A program made the position numbers and the translations under genes. Under the pieces are notes generated by a model that was not told where the DNA came from, did not search any database, and saw nothing but the letters and a program-made list of their open reading frames with translations. From positions 5,078,204 through 5,142,203 of the forward strand of contig OY282386.1 in the NCBI GenBank assembly GCA_958295945.1: a stretch of 64,000 nt of DNA, given 5' to 3'. Of this stretch, positions 1 through 8,640 are shown piece by piece. Source of the stretch: Candidatus Poribacteria bacterium (GTDB lineage Bacteria > Poribacteria > WGA-4E > WGA-3G). Every line of letters begins with the position of its first letter. The first letter of the stretch is position 1.

Positions 1-220
1 CTTCCGCTGTTACCTGTTCTACTGCTTGTTCAACTTCATCTGCTATTTCTGTAGAGCAGACATCGTAGTTTGCAAGTGTGCGAGTCAAGGCTGCTTCTAC
101 CTTTGCCTGATAGGTGACATATCCTGCCTCAGAGACATAAGGCAAAAGGCGTTGCATAAATTTATCATCACCGCCATAGTATCTAAAATCTAACGGACTG
201 ACGGCTTCATATAGCTGCAT
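1..220 (-). CDS. purB: Adenylosuccinate lyase, N-terminal fragment (runs off the window)
   Basis: Only the first ~73 residues are present; the gene continues past base 1. The N-terminus carries the 'YEAVSPLDFRYYGG' segment typical of adenylosuccinate lyases (family consensus around SPLDxRY). The enzyme removes fumarate from SAICAR and adenylosuccinate in purine synthesis. Two in-frame ATGs lie at 229 and 220. A GGAGAA ribosome-binding site sits almost against the first and about 9 bases before the second, so 220 is preferred. The annotation rests on this short N-terminal stretch, so the family call is good but not proven. Confidence 0.72.
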   Translation of the reverse strand, partial: MQLYEAVSPLDFRYYGGDDKFMQRLLPYVSEAGYVTYQAKVEAALTRTLANYDVCSTEIADEVEQAVEQVTAE

Positions 221-305
221 AGAATACATTTCTCCATTTTTTTGTCTAATTGTATACTATGCTAATATGAATGTAAAGTGTTTTTGTTGGTAAGAAAGGG
301 TTATT

Positions 306-424
306 TATAGTGGAATGGACAATTAATAGGACACGTCTCAGAGGGCGAGGGAACCTCGCCCCTACGGGACTTGTGGTACTTGCAAGTGCATTGAAATGTC
401 TTCTTAATTCTAAACTTTACTATA
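306..424. mobile_element. MITE-like element, TATAGT family (119 bp variant)
   Basis: Imperfect ~29 bp terminal inverted repeats start with TATAGT at both ends and enclose a central palindrome (gcgaggGAACctcgc type). The ends match the 103 bp family at 13968, 23005, 29376, 33739 and 41596, although the interior here is longer. No coding capacity. The remaining bases of the 221-489 gap show nothing else. Confidence 0.65.
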
Positions 425-489
425 GTATTCGGATTTTCTTGTGTCTTTTTCACAAATGCTAAATGCCCCAAGACGTTAGGAAACAGCAC

Positions 490-1705
490 CTATGCTATGG
501 AATAAACACCGCGTTTTACTCTGACAATTTCGCCTTTATCTATGAGGCGTTTGAGTTCGTTTTTCACTGCTTCAGGATTTCCTTGAATTGCACTGATAAA
601 ATCAGCAGTCTTTTTGTTTCCATTCTCAAGAAGATTTAGAATTTGTATTCGGTAAGGGACACGTAGAGGTGCACCACCCCTTAGCTTTTGTAAAATACGG
701 TTTGCCTGTCTTGAGGAACATCCATAAACTTCTTCAACTTTATCTCTACTGGATTTGGCTGTAAGACTGTCTCTCTCTTTTTCAAAGTCTTTTCGTTTCG
801 CAACCACTTCCGGCAATTTGTCAAGTCCACCAGCAATTACGAAATCTTCCCAATCAAAATGGACGGTTCAGTTCTATCTGATATTCCAGATAAATATATG
901 CCAGTGAGTAATACAACTGTCTTACCTTTCGATCTGTTGAATGTATTACAGTTAAGCATCGGTCTTAGTAGAACATCTATGTTTTGTAAACGCTCATCCG
1001 TATATAGACAGAGAGCTTTATCCTTTTCATAATTAAGCGGTGCATCATCGTTGCCGTATATTATCTGTCCCTGTCGCCATATAGTACCCTGTGGTGGTTC
1101 AGGAGCTCCGACAATCCAAATCACTTGTACTTTTTCAAGAATAGAGTCCAAATTATCCATATTATCAGAAAACTTTATTAAATGGACATTGTCTCTCTTG
1201 ACGATTTCAGATAGTTGTTTGATCCCTGCGACATAGGTGATAACTGCATGAGCAACATTCTCATCTTTTTCAATTTCACCTATAATACCCTTGTAAAAAT
1301 TTATACCTATTTTACTTATGCCAATTACATCCCAGTTCCTGTCATAATCTAAAATCATTTCTCGTGGATAGATTCCTGTCTGAATTTGAAAGATTTTGTT
1401 TTCTTTGTGCCACGAAGGTAGTTCTAAATGTGCTACTTTAACCTCCTCATCAGGAAATGCTCGATTCAGATGTTGTTCGTAGAGTGTTGTAGATTTAATG
1501 AAGAGTTGCTTAACATTTGGATGTAAAATTGGTGGAATCCAGAACTTAAGCACTTTCTTGTCCCATCTCACGCGTGCATCCTCATCTCGTGTGTAATGCT
1601 CAAAGAACCTTTTGAGTTGATGCCAAACTGTCCAATTGGAATTAGTGCATACAGTCTGAATATTCTGAATGTCAGTCACATTTTCAATTTTGAATATACA
1701 CAATT
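490..1705 (-). pseudogene. Frameshifted and IS-truncated large protein, C-terminal part
   Basis: Two minus-strand frames form one broken gene. The upstream frame covers roughly 1705-840 and the downstream frame 850-490. Near 860-845 the first frame reads ..SDRTEPS and then stops, while the other frame reads ..TVHFDWEDFVIAGGLDKLPEVVAKR and continues to a winged-helix-like C-terminus (..KNELKRLIDKGEIVRVKRGVYSIA). A 1-base indel would rejoin them. The 5' end is missing because the ISKra4-like element occupies 1706-2862, and nothing resembling the missing N-terminus is found beyond it. The content (..VIWIVGAPEPPQGTI.., ..YTDERLQ..) recalls the C-terminal half of large plasmid or phage-type helicase/primase proteins. 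This function is a guess from memory; only the disruption is certain. Confidence 0.7.
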
Positions 1706-2818
1706 GGGTGTGTAAAGTTTTTGTCACTAAAACATCCTGCGGTTATTGTGTCTGGATACCAGTCCTTTTCCCAAGTTTTGTTCTTTATCGGACATCTCAA
1801 CTGAAGGATAGCATTAAGCCCTTCATCTGTCCATCTCATAGATGCGCGTCTACACCTTTGTGCCACAACATGTTGGCAGGCACTCTCAATCACGCTACTG
1901 GTAATCTGATACCCTTTTTCTCTAAATGTTTTGGACTGCGGACGCTTGGCATGTTTTTGAAAATAGTCTGTTTCTCTTTCAAAGTTTTTTCTCTCTTCAG
2001 GATTTTCTGTCTCAAGCGCGCGGATGTGTGATACCACTTCAGGGATCCTCCCCTCAAAAAGAAGCGGTTCCACCTTTTGTGTCCACGCCTCTACCTTTTC
2101 AGGCGCAGGCTCTCCAAATGCATATTTTGCAGCAGCGTCCAGATGCGATTTTGCGTGCATATAATCCACAATCTCAACCGCATTCGGAAAGGACTCATCC
2201 GAGTTGTTCCATATCCATGGAACACCATCACCGATAGACACAACTTCTTGCTTCATAATATCTTCTTGATAGATACCGCTACGGGTCGCTAACGCATATA
2301 AATCCTTCCCAGATTGAGCGGCATTCTGACGATTGGCAGTCCAACGAGGACTTTCAGGACGCGCTCTGGAAGGACTATTCGGTCCCAGTTGTGGATAATC
2401 TCTATAAGGACAACTGACTTTTGTTTCCTTCCACCCCTCTGGTGAGTTCGTCCGACATCCATCTGTGCTCACATACCACCGCTCATTGGCACCAAGGGTT
2501 TGACATTCCACTTGTTCCAACGCACGCAAATCTTTTGACCATTCACGCACTTTCTTATGAACGGTCTTGTGGCTCACTATAACTCCCTGACGAGATAACT
2601 CCTCAGCGGCACTCCTAAAGTCAAAGGGTGCCGCAAAACGACAGAGAAGAATCACTGCCAAGATCTCCAACTAAATCGTGCATCTCGTCCACTAAGTTCT
2701 GTGCTGCTTCCGGATTTTCTTTGACTTCACAACTTGACAATGATATACTAAACATTGGTATCCTCTCTGATAAAAAAGGTATTTTAAGAAGGATACCATT
2801 TTTCTTAATACCAAGCAA
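1684..2818 (-). CDS. ISKra4-family transposase, encoded in two frames
   Basis: A short frame (2818-2621) overlaps a longer frame that opens with TTG at 2670 and runs to 1684. The long frame holds the recognisable DDE-type ISKra4 features: 'VSTDGC', 'SIGDGVPWIWN', 'YMHAKSHL' and 'SSVIESACQHVV'. The short frame supplies a plausible N-terminus (..NLVDEMHDLVG) that leads into the long frame near 2665, where a stop lies immediately before the TTG. This could be programmed frameshifting, which is reported for some IS groups of this family, or a disabling mutation. The long frame reads through the left inverted repeat and stops 20 bases outside the element. Combined length is about 370 residues. Confidence 0.75.
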
Positions 2819-2862
2819 GATCTGTATTCAGTTCATTATAGGGACAAAAACTTTACACACCC
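1706..2862 (-). mobile_element. ISKra4-like insertion sequence (1157 bp)
   Basis: Near-perfect terminal inverted repeats of about 20 bp begin GGGTGTGTAAAG on both sides (1706 onward, and the complement ending at 2862). GGG ends are typical of the ISKra4 family. The transposase reading frames fill the element on the minus strand. No convincing direct target duplication flanks it (left ..acacaatt, right tttaacac..). It truncates the gene at 490-1705 and ends 60 bp before the start of the glycosylase gene at 2923. An identical 22-base end is found alone at 6316-6337. Confidence 0.82.
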
Positions 2863-2922
2863 TTTAACACTTTAACACTTGCATTTTGTTGTGATTTATC
2901 ATATAATTCCATAAAAACACCT

Positions 2923-3813
2923 ATGCATATAAATAATATCACAGATTTTAACTTGAAATACACCTTAGAATCTGGACAATCATTTCGATGGAATAGGATA
3001 GATAACACCTATTACGGTGTCGTTGAAGGACGAATAATTAAGATATGTCAAGAGAATGATACCTTAATTATAGATAGTTCGCGTGATGAAGATGAAATCA
3101 CTTTCACATCACACATGTCCCATTATCTTGATCTAAACAAGGATTTGGCTTTTATATTGGATGTGGTGAATGTTGATGCCTATATTGATAGGGCAATAGA
3201 TAAGTTTAGAGGGATGCGACTGCTAAACCAGGAAATTTGGGAAACCATAGCATCGTTCATATTATCACAGAATAACAATATAGTACGTATCCGAAAAATC
3301 ATCCGAACACTTTCTGAAAGGTTTGGACAGAAAGTGGAATATGATGGATATGTGGATTACACTTTTCCAACACCCAACACACTCGCCAACGCAGGTATTG
3401 ACAAAATCTTTGAATGTGGAACAGGATACAGAGCAAGTTATCTTTGGAATGCTGCCAACAACATCGTCAACGGCATATTAGTGTTAGACACGCTCAAACT
3501 ATTGGATTACATTGATGCAAAATATGAATTAATGAAATTGCAGGGAGTTGGAGAAAAGGTTGCAGATTGTATCTGTCTCTTTTCTCTCGGACACCTCGCG
3601 GCATTGCCTATTGATGTGTGGATTAAACGGATTTTCGAGCGCGTATATCTTCGTAAAATTGCAAAGACAAGAGAGATACAAGATTTTGCCAAACAATATT
3701 TTGGAGAATATGTCGGCTACGCACAACAATACCTATTTCATTATGCACAAAACCAAACTAATTGGGACGATGCTGAGCATCTTGCATTGAGTAATAAAAA
3801 AAGGAAAATTTGA
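2923..3813 (+). CDS. ogg: 8-oxoguanine DNA glycosylase, OGG1 type
   Basis: 296 residues. The N-terminal OGG_N domain ('LESGQSFRWNRI' near residue 16) precedes the helix-hairpin-helix GPD domain 'LQGVGEKVADCICLFSLG'. K212 matches the catalytic lysine of eukaryotic OGG1 (VGxKVADC) and D231 in 'LPIDVW' matches the conserved aspartate. The enzyme should excise 8-oxoguanine opposite C and nick the strand. It is a complete OGG1-type enzyme rather than MutM or AlkA. The start is the first ATG; no strong ribosome-binding site precedes it, and the IS end lies only 60 bp upstream, so the native promoter may have been displaced. Confidence 0.9.
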   Translation: MHINNITDFNLKYTLESGQSFRWNRIDNTYYGVVEGRIIKICQENDTLIIDSSRDEDEITFTSHMSHYLDLNKDLAFILDVVNVDAYIDRAIDKFRGMRLLNQEIWETIASFILSQNNNIVRIRKIIRTLSERFGQKVEYDGYVDYTFPTPNTLANAGIDKIFECGTGYRASYLWNAANNIVNGILVLDTLKLLDYIDAKYELMKLQGVGEKVADCICLFSLGHLAALPIDVWIKRIFERVYLRKIAKTREIQDFAKQYFGEYVGYAQQYLFHYAQNQTNWDDAEHLALSNKKRKI

Positions 3814-3912
3814 TATACCTTGTTTTGATTGTCAAATCAACTCTATCGTATCTTGAGATTTGTGATATCGATCATAGATTAATCGCTTTGTATTTTAGAT
3901 TAGGAGGATTCA

Positions 3913-4275
3913 ATGTCTGAAAAAACAGGTGAAAATGTAGTTTCTCTTTTGGAAGAACATGTAGACCTTGCTATCTCTACTGTAAAAACATTAAGAGATG
4001 AAAAACTTGCACTTGAAGCTGAAATCGCACGACTCAACAGCGATATAGCCCAAAGGGATGCAAAAATTCAAGAATTGGAGAACCTCAACAGTGATATGCG
4101 TGAAGCATCAGAACTTGCACGGTTAGCTACTGAAGAGGAACGCGCTGGTATACGTAAGCAGCTTGAAGGTCTCATGGCTGGTCTTAATGAACCGGATGAA
4201 ACATCAGCAAATACTGATGAATTAGATGATAATGCTGAAAATGAGTTAACATTTAAGGCAAATAATATAGAGTAA
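3913..4275 (+). CDS. Small coiled-coil protein, unknown function
   Basis: 120 residues preceded by a good AGGAGG-like site (..ttaggaggattca ATG). Residues ~15-85 form a heptad-rich coiled coil (ALEAEIARLNSDIAQRDAKI..) and the C-terminus is acidic (..DELDDNAENE..). It resembles ZapB-like or other cytoplasmic coiled-coil accessory proteins in outline, but no motif fixes a role. It sits 20 bp before the glycosyltransferase gene and may be co-transcribed with it. No signal peptide or membrane segment is seen. Confidence 0.75.
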   Translation: MSEKTGENVVSLLEEHVDLAISTVKTLRDEKLALEAEIARLNSDIAQRDAKIQELENLNSDMREASELARLATEEERAGIRKQLEGLMAGLNEPDETSANTDELDDNAENELTFKANNIE

Positions 4276-4294
4276 TGCTCTCTAAACAAATTTT

Positions 4295-5425
4295 GTGCGT
4301 GTTTTAATCCTTTCACACTCCTATATAATGAAACCGTATCGGAGGAAGTTTAATCTCATCGCAGCGAAACCGGATGTCACAATGCGGGTTATCACACCTA
4401 ACCGATGGTACGAAAGTTTTCAGATGATAAATTTCGAACCTGAACCCGACATCCACTGTGAAGAGATACCTTGTCCAATACGGTTTTCTGGTTATGGTAG
4501 CAGGTTTTTTTATAAAAGGGGTATTTCCCAACACTTCAAGGAGTTCCAACCAGATATTATTCATCTTGAAGAAGAGGCATGGAGCCTCAATGCTTGGCAG
4601 ACTGTGAGACTGAAACGCAGGTATTGTCCTGATAGTCAATTCATCTTCCGCACCTCACTTAGCATTCCATCAAAACAACGTTTTGGTCATTTACCTGTTT
4701 GGATCGAAAAACAGGTTTTCCAAGAAACTGACATTGCTTTTCCACTCAGTGAGAATGCTGGTAAAATACTAAAACAGAGAGGTTATCTCGGCACGCAAAT
4801 CCCATTTCCAAACGGAGTAGATATTTCGCTATTCCAGAAACAGGATGCGTGTCAACTAAAACAATCTCTCGGTCTCTCAGACTGTTTTGTAATCGGTTAT
4901 GTGGGACGACTTCTTCACATGAAAGGTGTTGATACACTCATTGAAGCAACAGCAGAGCTGGAATTCCCATTCAAACTACTATTGCTTGGAAGTGGTGAGG
5001 ATAAATCAAAGTTCCAAGAATTAGCTATACAACATAATCTTACTGATAAAATAGTGTGGATTGATCCTGTTCCTCCAGAAGAAGTACCAAACTACATCAA
5101 CTGTATGGATACATTGGTTTTACCATCCCGCACAACTCCAGGTTGGGTGGAATTTTTTGGTAGAGTGTTGATTGAAGGAATGGCTTGCGAAGTGCCTGTC
5201 ATCGGTTCAGATTCAGGTGAAATCCCACAGGTTATTGATGACGCAGGTTTAGTTTTTCCTGAAGGAAATGCTGATGTCTTAGCAGAAAAAATTACACAGA
5301 TTGCAAACAATCCATCGCTATATCAATCTCTGCAAGAACGCGGGTTAGTGAGGGTCCAAAACTTCACATGGGAGACAATTGCAGAACGCACCTATGAAGT
5401 TTATCAACAACTTTTAGCAAATTAG
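4295..5425 (+). CDS. Glycosyltransferase family 4
   Basis: 376 residues with the GT-B fold signatures of GT4: a 'MRVLILSHSY' N-terminus, 'IGYVGRLLHMKGVDTLIEA' opening the C-terminal Rossmann domain, and the E-x7-E motif at E286 and E294 ('EFFGRVLIEGMA'). It probably transfers a sugar from a nucleotide-sugar donor to a cell-surface glycan; donor and acceptor cannot be told from sequence. The GTG start at 4295 is chosen because it restores the usual N-terminal strand; the alternative ATG at 4328 would remove it. No clear ribosome-binding site is seen for either start. Confidence 0.88.
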   Translation: MRVLILSHSYIMKPYRRKFNLIAAKPDVTMRVITPNRWYESFQMINFEPEPDIHCEEIPCPIRFSGYGSRFFYKRGISQHFKEFQPDIIHLEEEAWSLNAWQTVRLKRRYCPDSQFIFRTSLSIPSKQRFGHLPVWIEKQVFQETDIAFPLSENAGKILKQRGYLGTQIPFPNGVDISLFQKQDACQLKQSLGLSDCFVIGYVGRLLHMKGVDTLIEATAELEFPFKLLLLGSGEDKSKFQELAIQHNLTDKIVWIDPVPPEEVPNYINCMDTLVLPSRTTPGWVEFFGRVLIEGMACEVPVIGSDSGEIPQVIDDAGLVFPEGNADVLAEKITQIANNPSLYQSLQERGLVRVQNFTWETIAERTYEVYQQLLAN

Positions 5426-5485
5426 TCCTTACTTAGGACACTTTCACCCTTGTCTGTATTATGTGGTGTTGAGAAATAGGGAGGA

Positions 5486-5568
5486 TGCCTCCGACTGGAC
5501 TCGAACCAGCACGCCAATTAAGGCACAGGCCCTCAACCTGCCGTGTATACCAATTCCACCACAGAGGC
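5486..5568 (-). tRNA. tRNA-Leu (GAG)
   Basis: The cloverleaf has a 7 bp acceptor stem (GCCTCTG with CGGAGGC), the TTCGAGTCC T-arm motif and anticodon GAG in a TTGAGGG loop. A long variable arm as in leucine tRNAs gives 83 nt. CCA is not encoded. Confidence 0.93.
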
Positions 5569-5576
5569 ATTTAATT

Positions 5577-5605
5577 ATTATACTCCCCAACAGGCAGAAA
5601 GTCAA
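5577..5605 (-). promoter_or_regulatory. Sigma-70 promoter of tRNA-Leu
   Basis: On the minus strand TTGACT, a 17-base spacer and TATAAT lie just upstream of tRNA-Leu. The -10 box ends about 9 bases before the mature 5' end. Confidence 0.8.
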
Positions 5606-5621
5606 ATTTATCGCTGAAGTC

Positions 5622-5820
5622 GGGTGTGTAAAGATTTTGGCACTAACTTCTCACCATGAATTGTAGGGGCGGGTCTCTGTGCCCGCCCGTTGCATGACAG
5701 GACAAGGAATGGCGGGGCACAGAGACCCGGGGAACGCCAAAAGGCGTTCATACCGTTGATTTCTTGATTACTTGATTGGCACTACAATGGTGACTGGGAT
5801 ATTTTGCCAAAAACATGTCC
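5622..5820. mobile_element. MITE-like element, GTGTGTAAAG family (degenerate right end)
   Basis: The left end GGGTGTGTAAAG and the interior hairpin (gcgggtctctgtgcccgc with gcggggcacagagaccc) match the copy at 16159-16312. The right end 'ttttgccaaaaacatg' has lost the TTTACACACC part. About 50 bases near 5740-5795 are extra compared with the other copy and include a segment that recurs inverted at 37667-37686. Confidence 0.6.
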
Positions 5821-6315
5821 ATTGCCAAAAAATAACTTGACATAAGTCCATTTATGTGTTAATATGTATTTATTATTTATCTTAACATGAATGTTATATG
5901 TAATATAACAATTTTAAGAAATTTATAAGAGCAAAATAATGGAAACTATTATGAAGATAAAAGACGATATTCATGCAATTCATCACACATTTCTATACAA
6001 AATAACGGACAAATCTCAGCATCTCAGAAAAATCTTACAGTTTGCAAAATTTAAATTTTTAGTGCCATAAAAATATTCCCTATAAACCCATACAGTGACT
6101 GCGTTTATAGGCAATTTGCCCGTCTTACAGTATGTAAGAGATTTCTTACAGTTTCGTAACTTTTCAAGAAGAAGACAGACCATGAAATTGCAAGATAAAC
6201 ACAATGAATTTGCCGTCAGATACTACACAAAAAATACTACTCTCATAGTCCTGGTTAGGTGCGGTTTCCTAACCGAACCTAACGGCACTGGAAGGACGCT
6301 AAATTGACGCTTATA

Positions 6316-6337
6316 GTGACAAAAACTTTACACACCC
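6316..6337. repeat. Solo end of the ISKra4-like element
   Basis: Twenty-two bases, read on the minus strand, are identical to the left end of the IS at 1706 and are also preceded by CAATT. A palindrome of the 'ggttaggtgcggtttcctaacc' type lies just before it at 6252-6283. The rest of the gap 5821-6481 is AT-rich and holds no gene that can be supported. Confidence 0.6.
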
Positions 6338-6481
6338 AATTGTTGTTACTTACTTGACTTTTTGTTGTATTGGTGTTAATCTCTAATTGTGTTTAGGATT
6401 TGATAAGGACTTATCAACTCTATCTAATTTTTAGCCACTTTTTTACTATTCTGACACAGCAAAATATCAGAAGGTATAATA

Positions 6482-7048
6482 ATGGAAAAACTACACGAAA
6501 ACCCATTAATTGTCCATGAACTGAAGCGTATTCTAAAAGAAAATTATCCATTTTTGGAATATAGTGATCAGATGTCTAAAAAATTGTCAGAAGATTTTTT
6601 GGAGCAAGTGAGTAATGATGTCCTATATGTCCGAGTAAAACCAAAAATGGAGCGGACAGAACGTGACGGAAGTGTTATTGAAGACATAAGTGAAAAGCTA
6701 TCTCAAGCGACACAGATACAGTTTATGTCAATAGTGTGTCCCCCAGGTCGGTTCTACAAGAGCGGTTATGAAAGTTCTAGGCAAAATTTAGGGACCGAGT
6801 GGACTGCGTTTCGTTTATATAAAGCAATGATAAACCAAGACCCTAACATTCACCATGGAGCGACAGTGTTTATCGGCACACGGGTACCGATACAGTCGCT
6901 AATTCACCATCTGAAAGCAGGAGAGAGTCTTGATGACTTTCTTGAAGGATTCCCTTCTGTGTCGGAAGAGCAGGCAATCGCATTTTTAGAATTCGCATTG
7001 ACAACGGCAATTGAAGCATACGCACAACAAGATAGGAAATCAAAGTGA
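6482..7048 (+). CDS. DUF433 antitoxin with an N-terminal extension
   Basis: 188 residues. The last ~75 ('INQDPNIHHGATVFIGTRVP..LEGFPSVSEEQAIAFLEFAL') are a DUF433 domain, the helix-turn-helix-like antitoxin fold usually paired with DUF5615 toxins. The first ~110 residues are an extension not present in the usual ~75-residue antitoxins and not recognised here. The gene ends one base before the start of the DUF5615 gene, so the two are translationally coupled. It probably binds and neutralises that toxin and represses the operon. Confidence 0.8.
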   Translation: MEKLHENPLIVHELKRILKENYPFLEYSDQMSKKLSEDFLEQVSNDVLYVRVKPKMERTERDGSVIEDISEKLSQATQIQFMSIVCPPGRFYKSGYESSRQNLGTEWTAFRLYKAMINQDPNIHHGATVFIGTRVPIQSLIHHLKAGESLDDFLEGFPSVSEEQAIAFLEFALTTAIEAYAQQDRKSK

Positions 7049-7049
7049 C

Positions 7050-7382
7050 ATGCGTGTTCTACTTGACGAAAACTTAGACTGGAGATTGGTCCGATATTTT
7101 GATGCCGATTTCCAAGTGACTACTATGGATCGACAAGGGTGGAAAGGAAAGCGAAATGGCGAACTTCTTGAGGAAGCCGCAGAAACGTTTGATGGACTGG
7201 TGACAATGGATAAGGGCTTTGAATATCAACAGAACATCAGCAAATACGCTATCGGTGTCATTATCATCTCTGCCAAAAGCAATAAACTACAGGACATTCA
7301 ACCGGCTATGTTGGAAGTGAATCAAGTGCTCAGAAACGTGCAACCCGGACAAGTTATCCACGTGAATGCCAATGTGTCATAA
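7050..7382 (+). CDS. DUF5615 PIN-like toxin
   Basis: 110 residues from the ATG at 7050, which begins the canonical 'MRVLLDENLDWRL' of DUF5615/Mut7-C-like PIN proteins. Conserved acidic residues sit in 'LLDEN', 'TMDRQGW' and 'LVTMDKGF'. These are likely metal-binding residues of an RNase-type toxin. A longer in-frame extension upstream overlaps the antitoxin gene and is not favoured. It forms a two-gene toxin-antitoxin module with the DUF433 gene. Activity is inferred from the family. Confidence 0.84.
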   Translation: MRVLLDENLDWRLVRYFDADFQVTTMDRQGWKGKRNGELLEEAAETFDGLVTMDKGFEYQQNISKYAIGVIIISAKSNKLQDIQPAMLEVNQVLRNVQPGQVIHVNANVS

Positions 7383-7554
7383 CTGGACACCGTTATCTAT
7401 TACGGTGTGTGAAACAGGCAAACGTAAACTCATCACCTGTTATTGTGTAAGGGGACACTCTAAGTGCTATGAATAAGATCAGACATCTGCTCAGAACATT
7501 TGCTGTTTTCAGTCCATTTCTCCTGACAATGATTGATAAGCAAGGAGAAACGCA

Positions 7555-8154
7555 ATGAATTTTTTTTCTTTTCACGTGAGGAAAAGTTTTATTATTGCAG
7601 TAGGTTCTTTCCTCGTAATTTTGTTCGCAATCTGCTTGTTCGGGAGCTTGTTGTATGAGCTGCCTCTCACAGTAACAAAAGAATACGAAGAAATGGTCAG
7701 AGAGAAACTAGCAGCAGCCTTTGAGTTCCGCCAAAATTATTATGAATGGCGAGGCACTCAATATATTTTAGAAGGAAATTTTACGGCAGCCAATGCAGCT
7801 TTTAACTTAGCGATTGCGTATAATCCCAATAATGCCAGTGCGTATTTGAGTAGAGGCATGCTCAAGTCTCAGCGGGGGCAATACTACCGTGCAATATCCG
7901 ATTTTGATAGAGCTCTTGAATGTAATTTAGAATACGAAGATGAAGAGATCTTGGACTACCAGAAAGCAACTTTATACTTCGAGAGAGCGCGCGCAAGAAT
8001 AAGTCTAAAACCAAATATACGCAAAAACGACCGTGATAAATCACTTGTAGTAAACGATTTAGTTGTGGCAGCGGTCTACGCACGCGTCGCAGGGATGGAA
8101 AATCTCTTAACTCAGATAGATAAACTCAACAACTACTTGGATAAAGGGCAATGA
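7555..8154 (+). CDS. Membrane-anchored TPR protein
   Basis: 199 residues with a strong ribosome-binding site (ggagaaacgca ATG). Residues ~12-36 form one transmembrane segment. Residues ~65-125 hold two TPR-like repeats ('YILEGNFTAANAAFNLAIAYNPNNASAYLSRG' type and the following ~34 residues). The rest should face the periplasm or cytoplasm as a protein-binding scaffold. No enzymatic motif is seen. The partner is unknown and the next gene follows after 100 bases without a clear link. Confidence 0.75.
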   Translation: MNFFSFHVRKSFIIAVGSFLVILFAICLFGSLLYELPLTVTKEYEEMVREKLAAAFEFRQNYYEWRGTQYILEGNFTAANAAFNLAIAYNPNNASAYLSRGMLKSQRGQYYRAISDFDRALECNLEYEDEEILDYQKATLYFERARARISLKPNIRKNDRDKSLVVNDLVVAAVYARVAGMENLLTQIDKLNNYLDKGQ

Positions 8155-8255
8155 TGTTTTGCACGAGGAGGATCTGGCTCAAATTGGAAGAACACTATGA
8201 AAAGTCCTACCCCCAATGGCAGCAGATTTAAGTTCTGACACAGAGGAAGTAGATT

Positions 8256-8564
8256 ATGATAAATCCTAAACAACTGGCGAAAACAAGCTTAATTCTTCTT
8301 GAAGAAGCGATCCTCGCCATTTTATTTATTGAACAATCGGAGTTGAAACCCGAAGAAATTGGCAACAGGCTCGGCATTGAAAGAAGTTACCATTTTGAAG
8401 GACGCACCTATCCTGTTATTGGAGGTTTGCTACATAAGCTTGAGAGGGAAGGACGAGTTGAGCGTGACAGGGCTACCTACCCTAAATGGAGACTTACAGA
8501 AAGTGAAAATAGGGAACGGCATAAACTTGCAACCCACCATTCTCTTGATAACAGCGAAAGTTAG
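8256..8564 (+). CDS. Winged-helix-like small protein
   Basis: 102 residues after a good site (gaggaagtagatt ATG). The pattern 'LLEEAILAILFIEQSELKPEEIGNRLGIE..GGLLHKLEREGRVERD' looks like a winged helix-turn-helix that senses or binds DNA, with the wing around residues 45-75. It may be a transcription regulator or the DNA-binding half of a larger system, but no partner is adjacent. It lies 76 bp before the large oxidoreductase gene, which it could regulate. Confidence 0.65.
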   Translation: MINPKQLAKTSLILLEEAILAILFIEQSELKPEEIGNRLGIERSYHFEGRTYPVIGGLLHKLEREGRVERDRATYPKWRLTESENRERHKLATHHSLDNSES

Positions 8565-8640
8565 ATACAGATGCCAACCTTAGCCACAACACAAACACAT
8601 CACAATTCACCAATGAGGATAAAATAGGAACGGGAAACGA

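Noticed and set aside
301-489. Minus-strand opening over the MITE at 306-424
   Set aside because: Its codons are mostly MITE sequence and no ribosome-binding site precedes it.
5463-5666. Plus-strand opening across tRNA-Leu
   Set aside because: It reads the complement of a tRNA gene and a promoter.
8155-8232. Tiny reading frame overlapping the stop of the TPR gene
   Set aside because: About 26 codons with no domain; GAGGAGG inside it does not precede a usable start of a longer gene.
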